This document shows, piece after piece, positions 38,560 through 49,660 of a stretch of 64,000 bases of DNA. This DNA is from Mangifera indica. Lineage: Eukaryota; Streptophyta; Magnoliopsida; Sapindales; Anacardiaceae. The notes beneath the pieces were generated by a model, which was not told where the DNA came from, made no database searches, and saw nothing but the letters and a program-made list of their open reading frames with translations. Location: positions 9,734,001-9,798,000 of the forward strand of contig NC_058152.1 of NCBI RefSeq assembly GCF_011075055.1, given 5' to 3'. Each line of letters starts with the position of its first letter. Position 1 is the stretch's first letter. A program made the translations under genes and the position numbers.

Positions 38560-41165
38560 ATCGGCACCTCAGTTTGGCAAACGGGAATGTTTAGCGTGAT
38601 GACTGCTCAACGTTGAGCAATAGAGGTGGGCCGTCACGGCCCCAAAACAATACCAGCCCATGGCCGGTGCATGCCGGGTTTACAGGAAAAAAAAAAAAAA
38701 AGAAGAAGGTTGTAAGTTTGGAAGCACTTTAGTAAGCAGAAGAAAATATTGGTAGCAAAATGATTTAACATATATTATACAAACATTGTCATTAAAGCTT
38801 AACATATGCAAGTTCAAGTGGTACGGGATAACTCCGTAAGCATATTACGAGCATTAAAAAAAATGATACAACACGTAAAAGGCAACAACAAATTTCATTC
38901 ATAATGTAGTGATATATAAATCTACCTTTCGGTGATAAATTATTTTATATTAAATGTATGTTATATAATAAATTTAATTGTATAAGATGAAATAAAATTA
39001 ACATAAGAGATAAAATAGGAACAAAGAAAAATTAAAATTGATGTTAGAACTTCTTAGACCTCATTATGTTTAATGTTAAAATCCTATAAAAATACTCATT
39101 TATTATTTGATTTATCTAAAATTATTGTATAAGAAATGTTTACCTTTATTGTATTTACCTTTATTGTATAACAAAAGTTTCCCCAATACCTTTATTATTT
39201 GAACTTCTTAGACCTCATTATGTTTATTGTATAACCCTAAACCCTAGACTAAAATTATTGTATAACAATTTGTTAGAAATTATTGGGGAAACTTTGGAGG
39301 TCCCTTTATCATTGACAATAGAATATATTAAAGAATTTTTACTTGAAATGTGTTTAAATTATGAAATAAATAGAAGTTTGGATTCATTTAAAAGTAAACA
39401 ATATCTTTGATCTATCATCTCGAAAGATATATAATAGATAGTTTCAAACTCTTTTTTGGTAAATTTATAAGTTACGTAAGTATTGATCCAAAAATGATTA
39501 ATTTGGTATTATTGCATGGTGGAGAGCACATAAAAAATATTTTTCAATATCAACTTTGACTGTTAGTGGATGTGTATTAGATGATCCAAAATCAAGTTTA
39601 CATTCAAGTATTTTTTAAAATATTATATGCAGAAAAGATTGAAAGACCGTAGATTTCAAACTGCAAAATCGTGTTGTTAAAATTATATTTAAAAATTTTT
39701 TAAATTCAGATATAGTTTAAAGTAAAAATATATGATACTTTTTAAATTATAATACATATCATTTTATTTTTCCATGTATGATTTTCTTTATTTTATTAGT
39801 TTGATTATCTTTTATCATATTACTGAGATTTTTTTCTTTCATAAACAAGAATTTTTAAATAAATTTTAATAAATATTGTCCTCATTTAACCTAAAAAATT
39901 ATGAGTTTTAATAATTTTACAAAAAATTAAAAAAAATAAAAAGTTTAATTATTGGTGAATTGGCCCACAAAACATATAGGCTAGCTTGTTAAAATGCTCA
40001 CAAAAGCACGCTTGTCATGTTATGAGTCATGCTTTGAGCCTTTCAAAAATGCAAGACGGGCTCTAGCACGATATGACAAGGTTTGTTGTATAATGAGCTA
40101 TACTAAATTTAAATTGGCCAGATCCATCGTTAGTTTTATTGAACGAGATATTGAGATCCTCAAATATTGTTTAGTAGTTGGAGATTTAAATTTAAAAGGT
40201 TAAATTATTTTTTATTTCTTTTTGAAATTTAATAAATAAATATAATTAGTTATTAAATAAGATTTTCTTTAATTTATTGTTGGAATTTTCTAACTTAAAA
40301 TAATATAAGCATTAATATCTATTGAATCCTTTTGGTTCAATTTCTTTTAATAAAAATTATTACTATACTTAAGTTTTTATAAATGGTTAGTTGCTGAGAG
40401 AAAATTATTTTTTTTAGTAAAAAATTTTCAATTCAAATTTTATTTGAACCAAAAATCCTAAAATGTTATTTAAAATTATAAAAAATAAAATAAAAATTAT
40501 CAAGGAGAAGCCCAATAAAATTATAAATATTTACTATCAGTATCCTCTATTGATGTAGAAGTTTTTACTAACAAAAATTAAATCAAACTTTGGTGGATTT
40601 ATATGTAATAATACAAAAAGACAAACAAAAGAAGATAAAGAGTGAGTTATTAATGTTGTTTATCCGATAATAATAAGAGTTTACATTCACGGTGTGATTA
40701 TCACTAAAATAATAATATAGTTATATTATTGAAACAATTAATTGATAAGAATATCTTTTTGTATGTTTACTCTTTCTATAATTTTTTAATTATTAATAAT
40801 TTATAGTAGTGAAAGTTAAAGTTACTTGTAGCATTATTTTGTAAGTATGGAAGTTGGTGGTTTGATAAACATTGTCATGATCTTGATATGTTAGGAGAGT
40901 AATTGCACTTCAATTATGATTATTAAAGTTAGGGAAAGTGACTCCAAGATAATATGAAACAAATATTTCATGTTTGATATATTACAATACTCATGATAGA
41001 TATGGTTCCTATTTCCAATCTGTGGCTTCCTGATGAGGTCACATTTAGTTTAAAACGTTTTCTTCAAGTTATGAGCTAAAGTAATGTTTATTTGCTAGTC
41101 ATGGATACTTTAAAATCTTCCAAACAAAAAGAGGTGCACTAATTTAAGCGTGCAAAAGACACTGA
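38560..41165. other. DUF167 promoter remnant and rearranged AT-rich tail, unit 3
   Basis: Two site II motifs remain upstream of exon 1 (TGGGCC at 38627-38632 and AGCCCA shortly after). The rest is AT-rich with no supported gene. It lacks the equivalent of 8280-8700, has an internal duplication near 39050-39225, and carries the inverted segment at 39992-40440. Homology to units 1 and 2 stops near 41108. Confidence 0.7.
39992..40440. other. Inverted segment relative to units 1 and 2
   Basis: The reverse complement of about 9920-10360 in unit 1 (and the matching part of unit 2). Sequence on both sides is collinear: a GGCTAGCTTG block before it and a TTATTTAAAATTATAAAAAA block after it. The open frame at 39994-40203 is part of the inverted non-coding DNA, not a gene. 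Confidence 0.8.
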
Positions 41166-43107
41166 AAACTTCCGTCAACCGACTGACACCATATTAGGGG
41201 GCCAAAGCATGGACTGCTCCTCCCAACTGATGTCAAGTAAATCAACATTTGATCACTCCACAGGACAGTTTCGTCTCAGAATAACCAATGGAGAACTTGT
41301 TACCTATCCTGTAAACCATACCCATGGAGCTACGGAATTTTATTGGAAAATTACTGGACTTGACGACGAGTCAGAATTATTTCTTAGTACTGTTGGTGTT
41401 TTAATGTTACGCAATGGTAACAAAACTCTGAAAATATTAGCCAACAGCTCTTATTCCGACGATAACAAAACTGTAATTTACCGTGCAACACTTGATACTG
41501 ATGGGATCTTAAGGCTATACTCACATCACTTTGACACTAGTGGAAAATCTAATGTGAAGGTGGAGTGGTTTGCGTTAAAGAATAAATGTGAGGTGAAAGG
41601 CTCCTGCGGTTTTAATAGCTACTGTTATAGCAACAGTAGTGAAGCAGACTGTAAATGTTTCCCCGGGTTTGACTTCATCAACCCGCGGAAGAGATTCCTG
41701 GGCTGCTACAGAAATTTCACCGACGAAGAAGGCTGTAGAAGGAAGGAGCCGGAACTTTTTTACAATATTGCTGATATGGAGAATACAAAGTTGGGAGGTT
41801 TGCCTGATGCCAAGTTATCTATGAACAAGGAAGATTGCAACAAGTCTTGCTTGTACGATTGTCACTGTGGAGCTGCATTATATGTTAATGGAACTTGCAG
41901 TACATTCAAACTTCCACTGATGTAGGGGGTAAAGAATCAGTCTGATTCAGCTACTGTCTTTGTCAAGTGGAGTTCAGGCAACACTGGCCCCAACATCCCA
42001 CATGATCAAATTATCTCACCGGACGCTCTTCAAGATGGAGTTGAGACTGAAAGCAAAAAAAAACTTATTTCAATTCTTGCTGCAAGTTTGAGTTCCATCA
42101 CATTCTTGTGTTTCATCATAGCGATTTCCAGTTTCTTTATGTACAAGCTCCGAGTTAAGAGATATAGAAAGCTTCAAGGAAATTCGAATTTAGATTCAAC
42201 CCAAGAGTTCTCATTACAATCGTTTTCTTATAATGAACTAGATAAGGCCACAGATGGGTTTAAGGACGAGTTGATGAGAGACTGGTTTGGAGCAGTCTAC
42301 AGAGGGTATATGTTTAATGGAAAGAAGAAGATTTCAGTAAAGCGGTTGGAAAATCCTATGGAAGAAGGAGAAAAGAAGTTTCGAGAAGAGATGGCTATAG
42401 TTCGCCAAACGCATCACAGAAACTTGGTTCGTTTGCTTGGATTTTGTCTGGATGGCTCCAGGAAGGCTCTTGTTTACGAAGATATGGGGAAGGGTTCTGT
42501 TGCAGATTTCATATTTAATGAAGACAAACGCCCTTACTGGACAGAAAGAGTGAAAATTGCTTTAGATGTGGCGAGAGGAATCCATTATCTCCATGAAGAG
42601 TGTGAGCTCCCAATAATTCACCGTGACATTAATTCCAAAACTATTCTCGTGGATGACTCTTGGACTGCTAAGATCTCTAATTTCAGCTTAGCTAGACGTT
42701 TAATACCGAATCAAGGGGAAATGCTTGCTGGGTTCAAAGGCACCCGAGGCTACACAGCACCTGAATGGCAATCGAATGGGCCAATAACAGTAAAATCAGA
42801 TGTTTATAGTTTTGGAGTCGTGCTGTTGGAGATTATATGTTGTAGAAGCAATATTAAAGTGAATGTTTCTACACCAGATGAAGTTCTTCTTTCTACTTGG
42901 GTCAATAACTGCTTTGTTTCCAGAGAGTTAAAGAAGCTGGTAGCGGAGGAAGAAGTTGACATGAAAATGCTGGAAAGGATGGTGAAGGTTGGATTGTCGT
43001 GTACTAAAGATGACCTAAATCTGCGTCCTTCTATGAAAAATGTGATATTGATGTTAGAAGGAACTATGGACATTCCTGTCCATCCATGTCCAACTCTTCT
43101 TATTTGA
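41166..43107 (+). pseudogene. 5'-truncated G-type lectin receptor kinase with dead kinase domain
   Basis: Homology starts in the middle of the bulb-lectin domain (QPTDTILGGQS near 41175-41206), directly after the array homology ends, so the signal peptide and first part of the lectin are gone. EGF-like cysteines (41588-41680), PAN region (41720-41925), transmembrane helix (about 42085-42145) and kinase (from about 42220) follow in a single frame, broken only by TAG at 41923-41925. The kinase keeps Lys (42340-42342) and HRD (42619-42627), but the glycine loop is degraded (RDWFG), HRDxKxxN has lost Lys and Asn (HRDINSKT), and DFG is NFS (from 42679). It would be catalytically inactive even without the stop. 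It is a distinct, older paralog. Confidence 0.9.
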
Positions 43108-44672
43108 AGGAACTATAGCCTTTAGGCATGTCCATTTTTTAAGTTTCTAGTTTTCTGGATTTGGTTTCGTCAACAAAATATGTGAAACATGTTATTATTC
43201 AAGTTATTGAGTATTTATGGCTAGAATGCTTTGTGTTACTATAACTATACACGTTATATATGAGTGAGATTCATTTCTCGTGTAAGCTTTTATGTCAAGC
43301 TCTACCTCGATTTTTTATACTTGTGCCCCTAGGACATTATTGTGTGACATTATTCACATCAGCATGTCCCCCAACAACATTTCAAGATTAACTGAGATTA
43401 GATACAGTTCATCTCCTTTGACTCTCTTTTTTATATGAAGTTTTATTTTCATAGGTTAAGTTGCGTAAAAAATATACCTAATTATTCTTGTAACTGATCA
43501 CTTTATTGGGTGTCACTTCATGATTTTGGTCAAGAAATATTAACCGTATAACAATTACCCTTTAGTTTTTAGAGTGTGAGGACTTTAAAAACTATTTACT
43601 TTCTTATATAGATAGATAACACATAAAGAGTTAAGATCTTTGTAATTTATCATAATAATGATATTTTAGCTAGTGCTATTAATGTTTCATATGTTTTGTG
43701 TTGTGTGCACTGAATTCTTATTGGACATGTTTTGTTTGCATAGTAAGATTGTGACACATGTTTTAGGGTTGATTTGGACAACTAAGATGGCTTCTCTTTC
43801 CATCTTAGTTTGGCTATAAGAGGAGATGATACACTTAAATTTCTTTCATCTTGGAAGTTCTTGAAACTCATAGAGTTTGTGAGTTCATTTAGATTCTTTG
43901 TAATTTGTTTTTTTCTTTTAATTAGAGAGTCATCTACACCGATTACCAAAACAGTGAGTTATCTAACTATAATATATTTATGTCTATAACCTTTTAGATT
44001 GTGTTGTCGATGGATCCTTTGTCTTTTATTTTATTTATGTAGATATAAACAGATTGGACACCTAATATGGTGAGTTAGGCTATCTAAGCTTTCCCAAATG
44101 ACCTGAGATTCATTGTCATAGATGATAAAGTAACTAGAATGCTGAAGTAGGCTCAGATAATGGAGCAATGGTTTTCTCACCACCTTGGGGTGTTTGGAGA
44201 AGCAGACCAAGTTTGGTGGATTCTATTAGAGAATTAAAAGGGACTGTTAGGTCCATCTTGATTTGCAGTCCACACAAATGTGATATTAGGTTCATCAACC
44301 AACTAAATTCTCACTGCAAATTTTTGCCTTGCTGATAGAAACTAAATGCAAAATTACCTGATGCCAAGTGCCAATAATTGTTACTATTGTTGGGGATGAA
44401 TGTTAGGTACCCTTGTCTCACTACTCAATACGATCTTTCACCAAGTTCGAGAGTGTCAAAATCCTTTTTTGGGGCTTAGTTTTCCAGAGACGAGGGTCTC
44501 TCTTAAGGGTTTCCACAACTAACTATATTTTTCTTCTCTGCTGCCTTCCTTTTCCTTTTTCATATATACTGTTTGTCTTTCTTCACAAGTTTTGTGATTT
44601 TTCCCTAAAGTTGGCCACGTGTCCTTTCCTCCCTTGAATTGCTATACCTCATCACAATATACCAAAGTCCTA

Positions 44673-44738
44673 ACATTGCCTTGCCCAACGAGACCCACCT
44701 TGACCACATTGCCTTGCCCAACGAGAGCCACTTTGACC
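44673..44738. repeat. Two adjacent 33-bp direct repeats
   Basis: The word starting ACATTGCCTTGCCCAACGAG is repeated head to tail at 44673 and 44706 with two mismatches. Open frames over it on either strand are too short to support. Confidence 0.85.
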
Positions 44739-45905
44739 TCAAGGTGGAAAGGAGTGAGTTGCGCATTAGTTGCATCAAAAGGATAACACTTTTTCATGCC
44801 CTTTACAATTTTGGTTGCATTATTGCAAATTAACTCAAACGTGAGTGGCAAAGTGGTGAGATTTATTAGATGCTTTGATTATATAATTAAATGATTTTAA
44901 ATTAAAAATAAATAATATTTAATTATATGATTACACGTATAAGTGTAAATTTATTTGTGCACTTAAAATAGGTATGTATAGTATTGCTCTTTAGACAATT
45001 GAAGGAAGAGATATGAAAAGTTTGTATCGGTTCGATAAGAGGATAGGAAATTGAGTAAGTTTAAATCTTCTCTTTTATTTTATTTAGTTACGTTAAATTT
45101 TAGGATTTTGGATTTCTTCTATTAGATTATATATGACTTAGGTTTTAATTGTGCAAGCATAGTATTCCGGTTAAAATTGTGTCTATGGATTTGAAAATTT
45201 GGATAATACATTATCCTATTTTTGTTAAATGTTTTGATGAAAAAATTTATTTTATTTGTAATTGAAAGTTTTTTGGAAATTCTGGATGATAATTGTATTT
45301 TGATTTTATTGAGTGTTTTGAAGAAAAATTATACTTTGTTTCAGTAGAAATTTTTTGTGAATTTTTCTTACATGTACGCTTTAATTTTTTCAACTTTTGT
45401 GAATTTACTATGAGTGATTAATTTATTAAAAATCTTATAACAGTTGGCCAGTGAAGGGTCTGTATATACATAATGTATGTTGAGTGAAGGTTTTGTAGTG
45501 TTAGAGTTCTATTTATGATTACTAGGACAATACGAAAATACTTGCATTTTATTATGTGATTAAAGAGGTAATTAGAAACTGTTAAGTAAAACCTTACATG
45601 ATATGTAATGAATTATACTATTTTATCTCATGCTATGTTGTTTAATGTTTTAAATTAAATATTTTAAAAATTGTGTTCTAAGATTATTTCTTTTATAAAC
45701 AGAACTTATATTATTTTATATAGTTGTCGAGACAAAAGTATTTGATAGATTTTTTGAATAAGGATTCTCATATATTTTTCAAAATAAAGATTTTCTTGAA
45801 AGGAATGTTTTATAAGAATTGTTTTAGTTGAATATCTATAATAACATAAGAAATTTATGAATTTATGAATTAATAAATATGATTGGATTATAATACATAT
45901 AGGGA

Positions 45906-46123
45906 TAAAAGGTCTACAGACCTATTACGAATATGAATACGAAAAAAGGTTCACAAACTTGTTATAAATATGAATAGGATGAAGGGTCTACAAACTTATA
46001 CATATGTGAACATGAGAAAAGGTTTATAAACTTATACTAACATGAATATGGTGAAAGGGTTTGTGAACTAATACGAATATGAATATGAATGAGAAAAAGT
46101 CTGCATACTTACGATGAATACAG
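45906..46123. repeat. Degenerate minisatellite, about six copies of a 35-42-bp motif
   Basis: Repeated pattern of A-run, GGTYTACAAACTTATAC, a short variable part, then ATATGAATATG. Copies begin near 45907, 45943, 45981, 46016, 46053 and 46093. Unit length and sequence vary, so the array is old. It ends just before the DUF167 module homology. Confidence 0.75.
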
Positions 46124-46770
46124 ATATATGCAGCTGGGATCTAGTTTTCTTTTGGGGAGTTAGTAAATTTTGGTACTTCATAGAGAGGGAAATGTTCTTA
46201 GGCCAACTTTTGTGTGGCTTTCAATAATACACTCTAGTTTGAATGGCTGTTATTATGCAATGGTTGAGAGAGACGTTCCAAATAGCTGCAGACCAAGCTT
46301 CTGCAATAATGACGGAAGGAAAATTGGATTCTTAATCCAGAATTTTATTAATTTTAAAAATTTTACAGGGAGCTTGTATCAGATTCTCTAAAAAAAATAT
46401 GAAAACAGATTACTCCAACTGAATGAACGTGAAATTAACTTCAATGATAGAACGAAAGGGTAAAAGACTACAACGATGTTACCAGGGAAAAGCTTTTACT
46501 CCACAATTATAAACATTAATTTAGACAATGTTAAGGTGCATCCAGTAGAACTAAAATCTACTATCACCTACAGATTTTACATTAAATGTTCTTGTGAATG
46601 TGACTTATCCATTCATGCTTTCAGGATATGTAAAGTGAAATTTTTGGATTGGACCAACAAGAAGGAAACATAACAGTATCCACACTCTTTCTTAATATTC
46701 CCATTCGTCTGCAAAATTCTCTTTTCAAAAAAGAAAAAGGAAAAAAATTGAAAACCCAACCAGAACTCAC

Positions 46771-46899
46771 CGGGCTGATGTACTCGAGAAGCGCCCTGTT
46801 CGCTTTGCCGTCTTTCGCCGGCGCGTCAATTTGCACTCCCACAGCGTCATCACTCACGTCTACGAATAACAAAATAACATTAACACACAAATGAAAATA

Positions 46900-46939
<40 letters not shown>

Positions 46940-47156
46940 AAAAAAAAAATCAAATAATCAAGAATTTATACGAACTTGTAATAGAGGAGACTTTGGAGTC
47001 GGGCTTGGCGTGGAAAGCGGTGGCCACAAAGGTGGAAGAAACGATGCGAATACATGAAGGGAAATTGTCGTTTTGAGTTTTGTTAGTGGAGGCTTCTGCG
47101 AACAGAGTTGACTCGTCCAATTTCGCCTTGGCTTTGCCTGTTTTCGCTGGCGCTAT
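46771..47156 (-). pseudogene. DUF167/UPF0235 fourth copy, no start codon and no exon 3
   Basis: Exon 1 (47156-46976, 181 nt) and exon 2 (46859-46771, 89 nt) have exactly the lengths of the intact genes. The start codon is ATA instead of ATG, the last exon 1 base before the GT donor is A instead of G, several conserved residues are changed (Gly to Asp in the KPGSK block), and exon 3 with its upstream sequence is deleted, since the homology jumps from the equivalent of about 7430 to that of about 6770. Intron 1 has gained a (TA)n run. A dead, diverged copy that is not part of the recent array. Confidence 0.88.
46902..46936. repeat. (TA)n microsatellite in intron 1 of the DUF167 pseudogene
   Basis: Pure TA run not present in the intron of the other copies. 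Confidence 0.95.
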
Positions 47157-48089
47157 ATCCGTATCTCGCGTTTGGCAACAGGGAATGTTTAGCGTGATGA
47201 GTGCTCAACGCCGAGCAATAGAGGTAGCCGTGATGACTGTTACTTGATTACTCCCCGGCACTCAAGAAGTTGTTGTCTATAGTTATTAACCTCCCTTATT
47301 GAAAAATTGAAAATTTTATATATTATCCATTCTAAAATTTAATAAAAAATATCATTAACTTTTTACTTTTAATAATATAATTTATAAAACCAAAAAAAAA
47401 AGAAAATATCACCTTTTTTTTAGCTTTTTAGTTAAAAAAACCTTTATAACATGAAATCTTTTAACCAAAAAAACTTGTGATTAAACAATAAAATATATAT
47501 ATTATATATTATTTTTATAAATAATTAAAAATAAAATAATATATAATAGATTTATATTCATGAATTTATATAATATTTAATTTTGTTATAATTTTATATT
47601 ATTAAATTATTTAATGATGTTATTTTATATTGTTTAAAATTATTATAATATTATTTAACATTATATTAATAATTATATGATACAAAAATTTAAATTACGA
47701 AAATTTTTAAACAATGAGCGAGTTAGTGACGTCAACCCTTGGTGGCGTGGCCCAACACCCCACTGACTTTACTTTTTTTCAGTTTTTTTTGTACAGTGGG
47801 CCCTATTACCTTTAAAGATTTTCCCTTTTCTTTATTTCTGTTTTTTGGATTCTGGATTCTAGATTCTTCCTTGCACCGTGGGCTCTACACATCGCCATTG
47901 GATTTATTTATTTTTTTTTTAAATTTTCTTCCATGCAATGGGCTCCAGTACATTTAAAGATTTTCCTTTTTTTTTTTTTTTTTAATTCTCTGTTTTGAAT
48001 CCTTCCTTTCACTCTGGGGCTCCACATATGAAAGAAAATAAAAAAAAATTTGGTAGAGGGTTGGTGTCACAAGGTCAATCTTTCCGGTA
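47157..48089. other. Intergenic region, AT-rich then pyrimidine-rich, no gene
   Basis: 47290-47700 is very AT-rich. 47730-48030 is T/C-rich with three or four degenerate copies of a word like RTGGGCTCYA followed by TTTAAAGATTTTCC (near 47795, 47879, 47938 and 48012). No supported gene. Confidence 0.55.
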
Positions 48090-49660
48090 GCGTCAATATA
48101 CAATTGGCACCTTGTGATGCAACCAAGTTTCTGCAACTTGGTTAAGCAATTTCCTCACAATATGTTCGGATAAAGAAGAGCAAGATTAATGCACAACAAG
48201 GCACAATAAGCCACAATACATGCAACAAAGAGAACAAGTCAATGTACAGGCAAATTAATCTCAATGATAGATTACAAAGGATAATATATATGTATAACAA
48301 TAGTACTGGCTTTCTCACGTTTCCATTCTCTCCTGTGCATAGGACACCTAGCCCTATTTATAGACACATGTAAATACAACAGTTACATAAGAGATAGGGC
48401 AGTTACAAGTAGTTATGTGTTCAAATTCAAACTAGACAGTTATAAAACTACCAAGGCATATTCCTTCTTGTCCCAATAACTGAAGCATCTTGGACATCTC
48501 CAACTGTTTCTTTGTCAGGCTGGCTCCCATCAATGCTAGCCCTTGCTTGGTCACCCTCATTAGCCCGCATCATATTGTAGACAAGCAAGCCTACCCAAGT
48601 TTCTTGCCTCTGGACCAATGCATCTGTTTGGTCTGCAACATCCTTAGCCTAACTCTATGATTCATCTGCCTTTATTGGGTAGATGGGATGTAACCTAATC
48701 TCCCCAGTGTACTTTGCTCATTAATCAAGCCCGCAAGTTTGTATGCCCACAAGCACCCGCACAGCTCCAATGGCCCAACCGAGTACTTGCTTTATGCGCG
48801 TCTTGCCAAGGTCCTGCGCGTATGTTCCTTTGCTTGGCGCTCCGCGCCTTGCTTCCAAGTTGTGCGTGCGCCCCGTCACTTGGCGCTGCGCGCTCCTACA
48901 TTCATCTTTGGCACCACCACAACGCCCCATTCGTATCCCATATGTGCGCGCGTCATTGAGTGTATTCGCGCGTGCCCATCCTGACCTCATGTATGTGTAC
49001 TTGTGGCACCAGTTGCGCACACATTCGACCCATTGCAGTATGTCTGACTTTAAGGGTGTGACAAACCACCCCCACCCGTTGAACTCAACATTCTCGTTGA
49101 GAGTGTTTGTATTCTGGTTGAGTCATTCCATCTTGGATTCACCCCAGTCCTTCGAATCCAAGCAAAATCGAAGTTTAACAAAAATTCCAGGCATGTTTGA
49201 CACATGTTACCACCATCTGGCTCTAAGAAAAATCTATTATCAATATGGTCTGTGAAAACAAGAAATTGCTCCTCTCCCAAAAAGTGTTCATGTTCCCTTA
49301 AACAAAACATTGTGCACAACATCTCCTTTACTACATCATTGTAGGCAACCGCACTTGTATTTAATTCCCAAATATTATGCTCCAGTGGTTCTCCATAAAA
49401 AAGGATAACAGATTGGAGTTCATTAGTAGAGACATATATGTACACTTCAAAGACATCCTCAGGTATCTAAAAGTCCTCTTCCATATGATTCCTCGAAATC
49501 AAAATAAGATTCAGATGAACTTGTTCTGCGGTTTGAGTATTAGTACCTTATAAGTATTCTGCAATTTGTTTCTCGAATTGCCACAATGTTGTGTCTCTTT
49601 CCCAAGTGGCTTTGGTCTCAAACTTCCTTTTCCATAACACCAGAAACTCTATTCTCTTAA
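48090..49660 (-). mobile_element. Ty3/gypsy-like remnant: LTR plus RNase H-like fragment
   Basis: On the minus strand a G-rich tract (about 49085-49068) is followed by TGTCACACCC, a usual pattern of polypurine tract and LTR start, so about 49067 down to about 48090 is probably a 3' LTR; it has a TATTTATA box near 48354 and a GC-rich part at 48720-48980. The minus frame 49445-49050 looks like an RNase H end (KEMLCTMFCLREHEHFLGEE, FTDHIDNRFFLEP, LEFLLNFDFAWIRRTG). Integrase and the rest are missing. The left LTR edge and a second LTR were not found, so the limits are approximate. Confidence 0.5.

Larger units (their letters stand above)
25239..41108 (+). repeat. Tandem array unit 3, carrying a 5.2-kb insertion and truncated at its end
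   Basis: Third copy of the repeat. It is enlarged by the gypsy element at 32998-38245. Homology to the unit 1 tail continues to about 41108 and then stops abruptly, just before a truncated lectin-kinase pseudogene; the copia remnant that closes units 1 and 2 is therefore absent. The stretch equivalent to 8280-8700 is missing after the DUF167 promoter, and a segment of about 450 bp near 39992-40440 is inverted. The tail is clearly more diverged (roughly 10% by eye) than units 1 and 2 are from each other. Confidence 0.9.
43108..46770. other. Intergenic region with scattered repeats, no gene
   Basis: AT-rich. Contains a 33-bp direct duplication (44673-44738), a region near 44400-44760 with retroelement-like character, a degenerate minisatellite (45906-46123) and, from about 46130, sequence homologous to the spacer before the DUF167 gene in the array (cf. 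6532-6770 and 7430-7560). No supported coding region. Confidence 0.65.

Noticed and set aside
39231..39250. Telomere-like CCCTAAACCCTAG
   Set aside because: Only about two repeat units; too short for an interstitial telomere array and common by chance in plant DNA.
39994..40203. 69-codon open frame
   Set aside because: It lies in the inverted non-coding segment; the matching sequence in units 1 and 2 has no conserved frame.
44413..44851. Several 64-74-codon frames on both strands
   Set aside because: Short, overlapping, without domains, and partly made by the 33-bp duplication.
48743..49255. 170-codon plus-strand frame in the GC-rich block
   Set aside because: Overlapping frames are open on both strands because the block is GC-rich; the context is an LTR remnant and no domain is seen.
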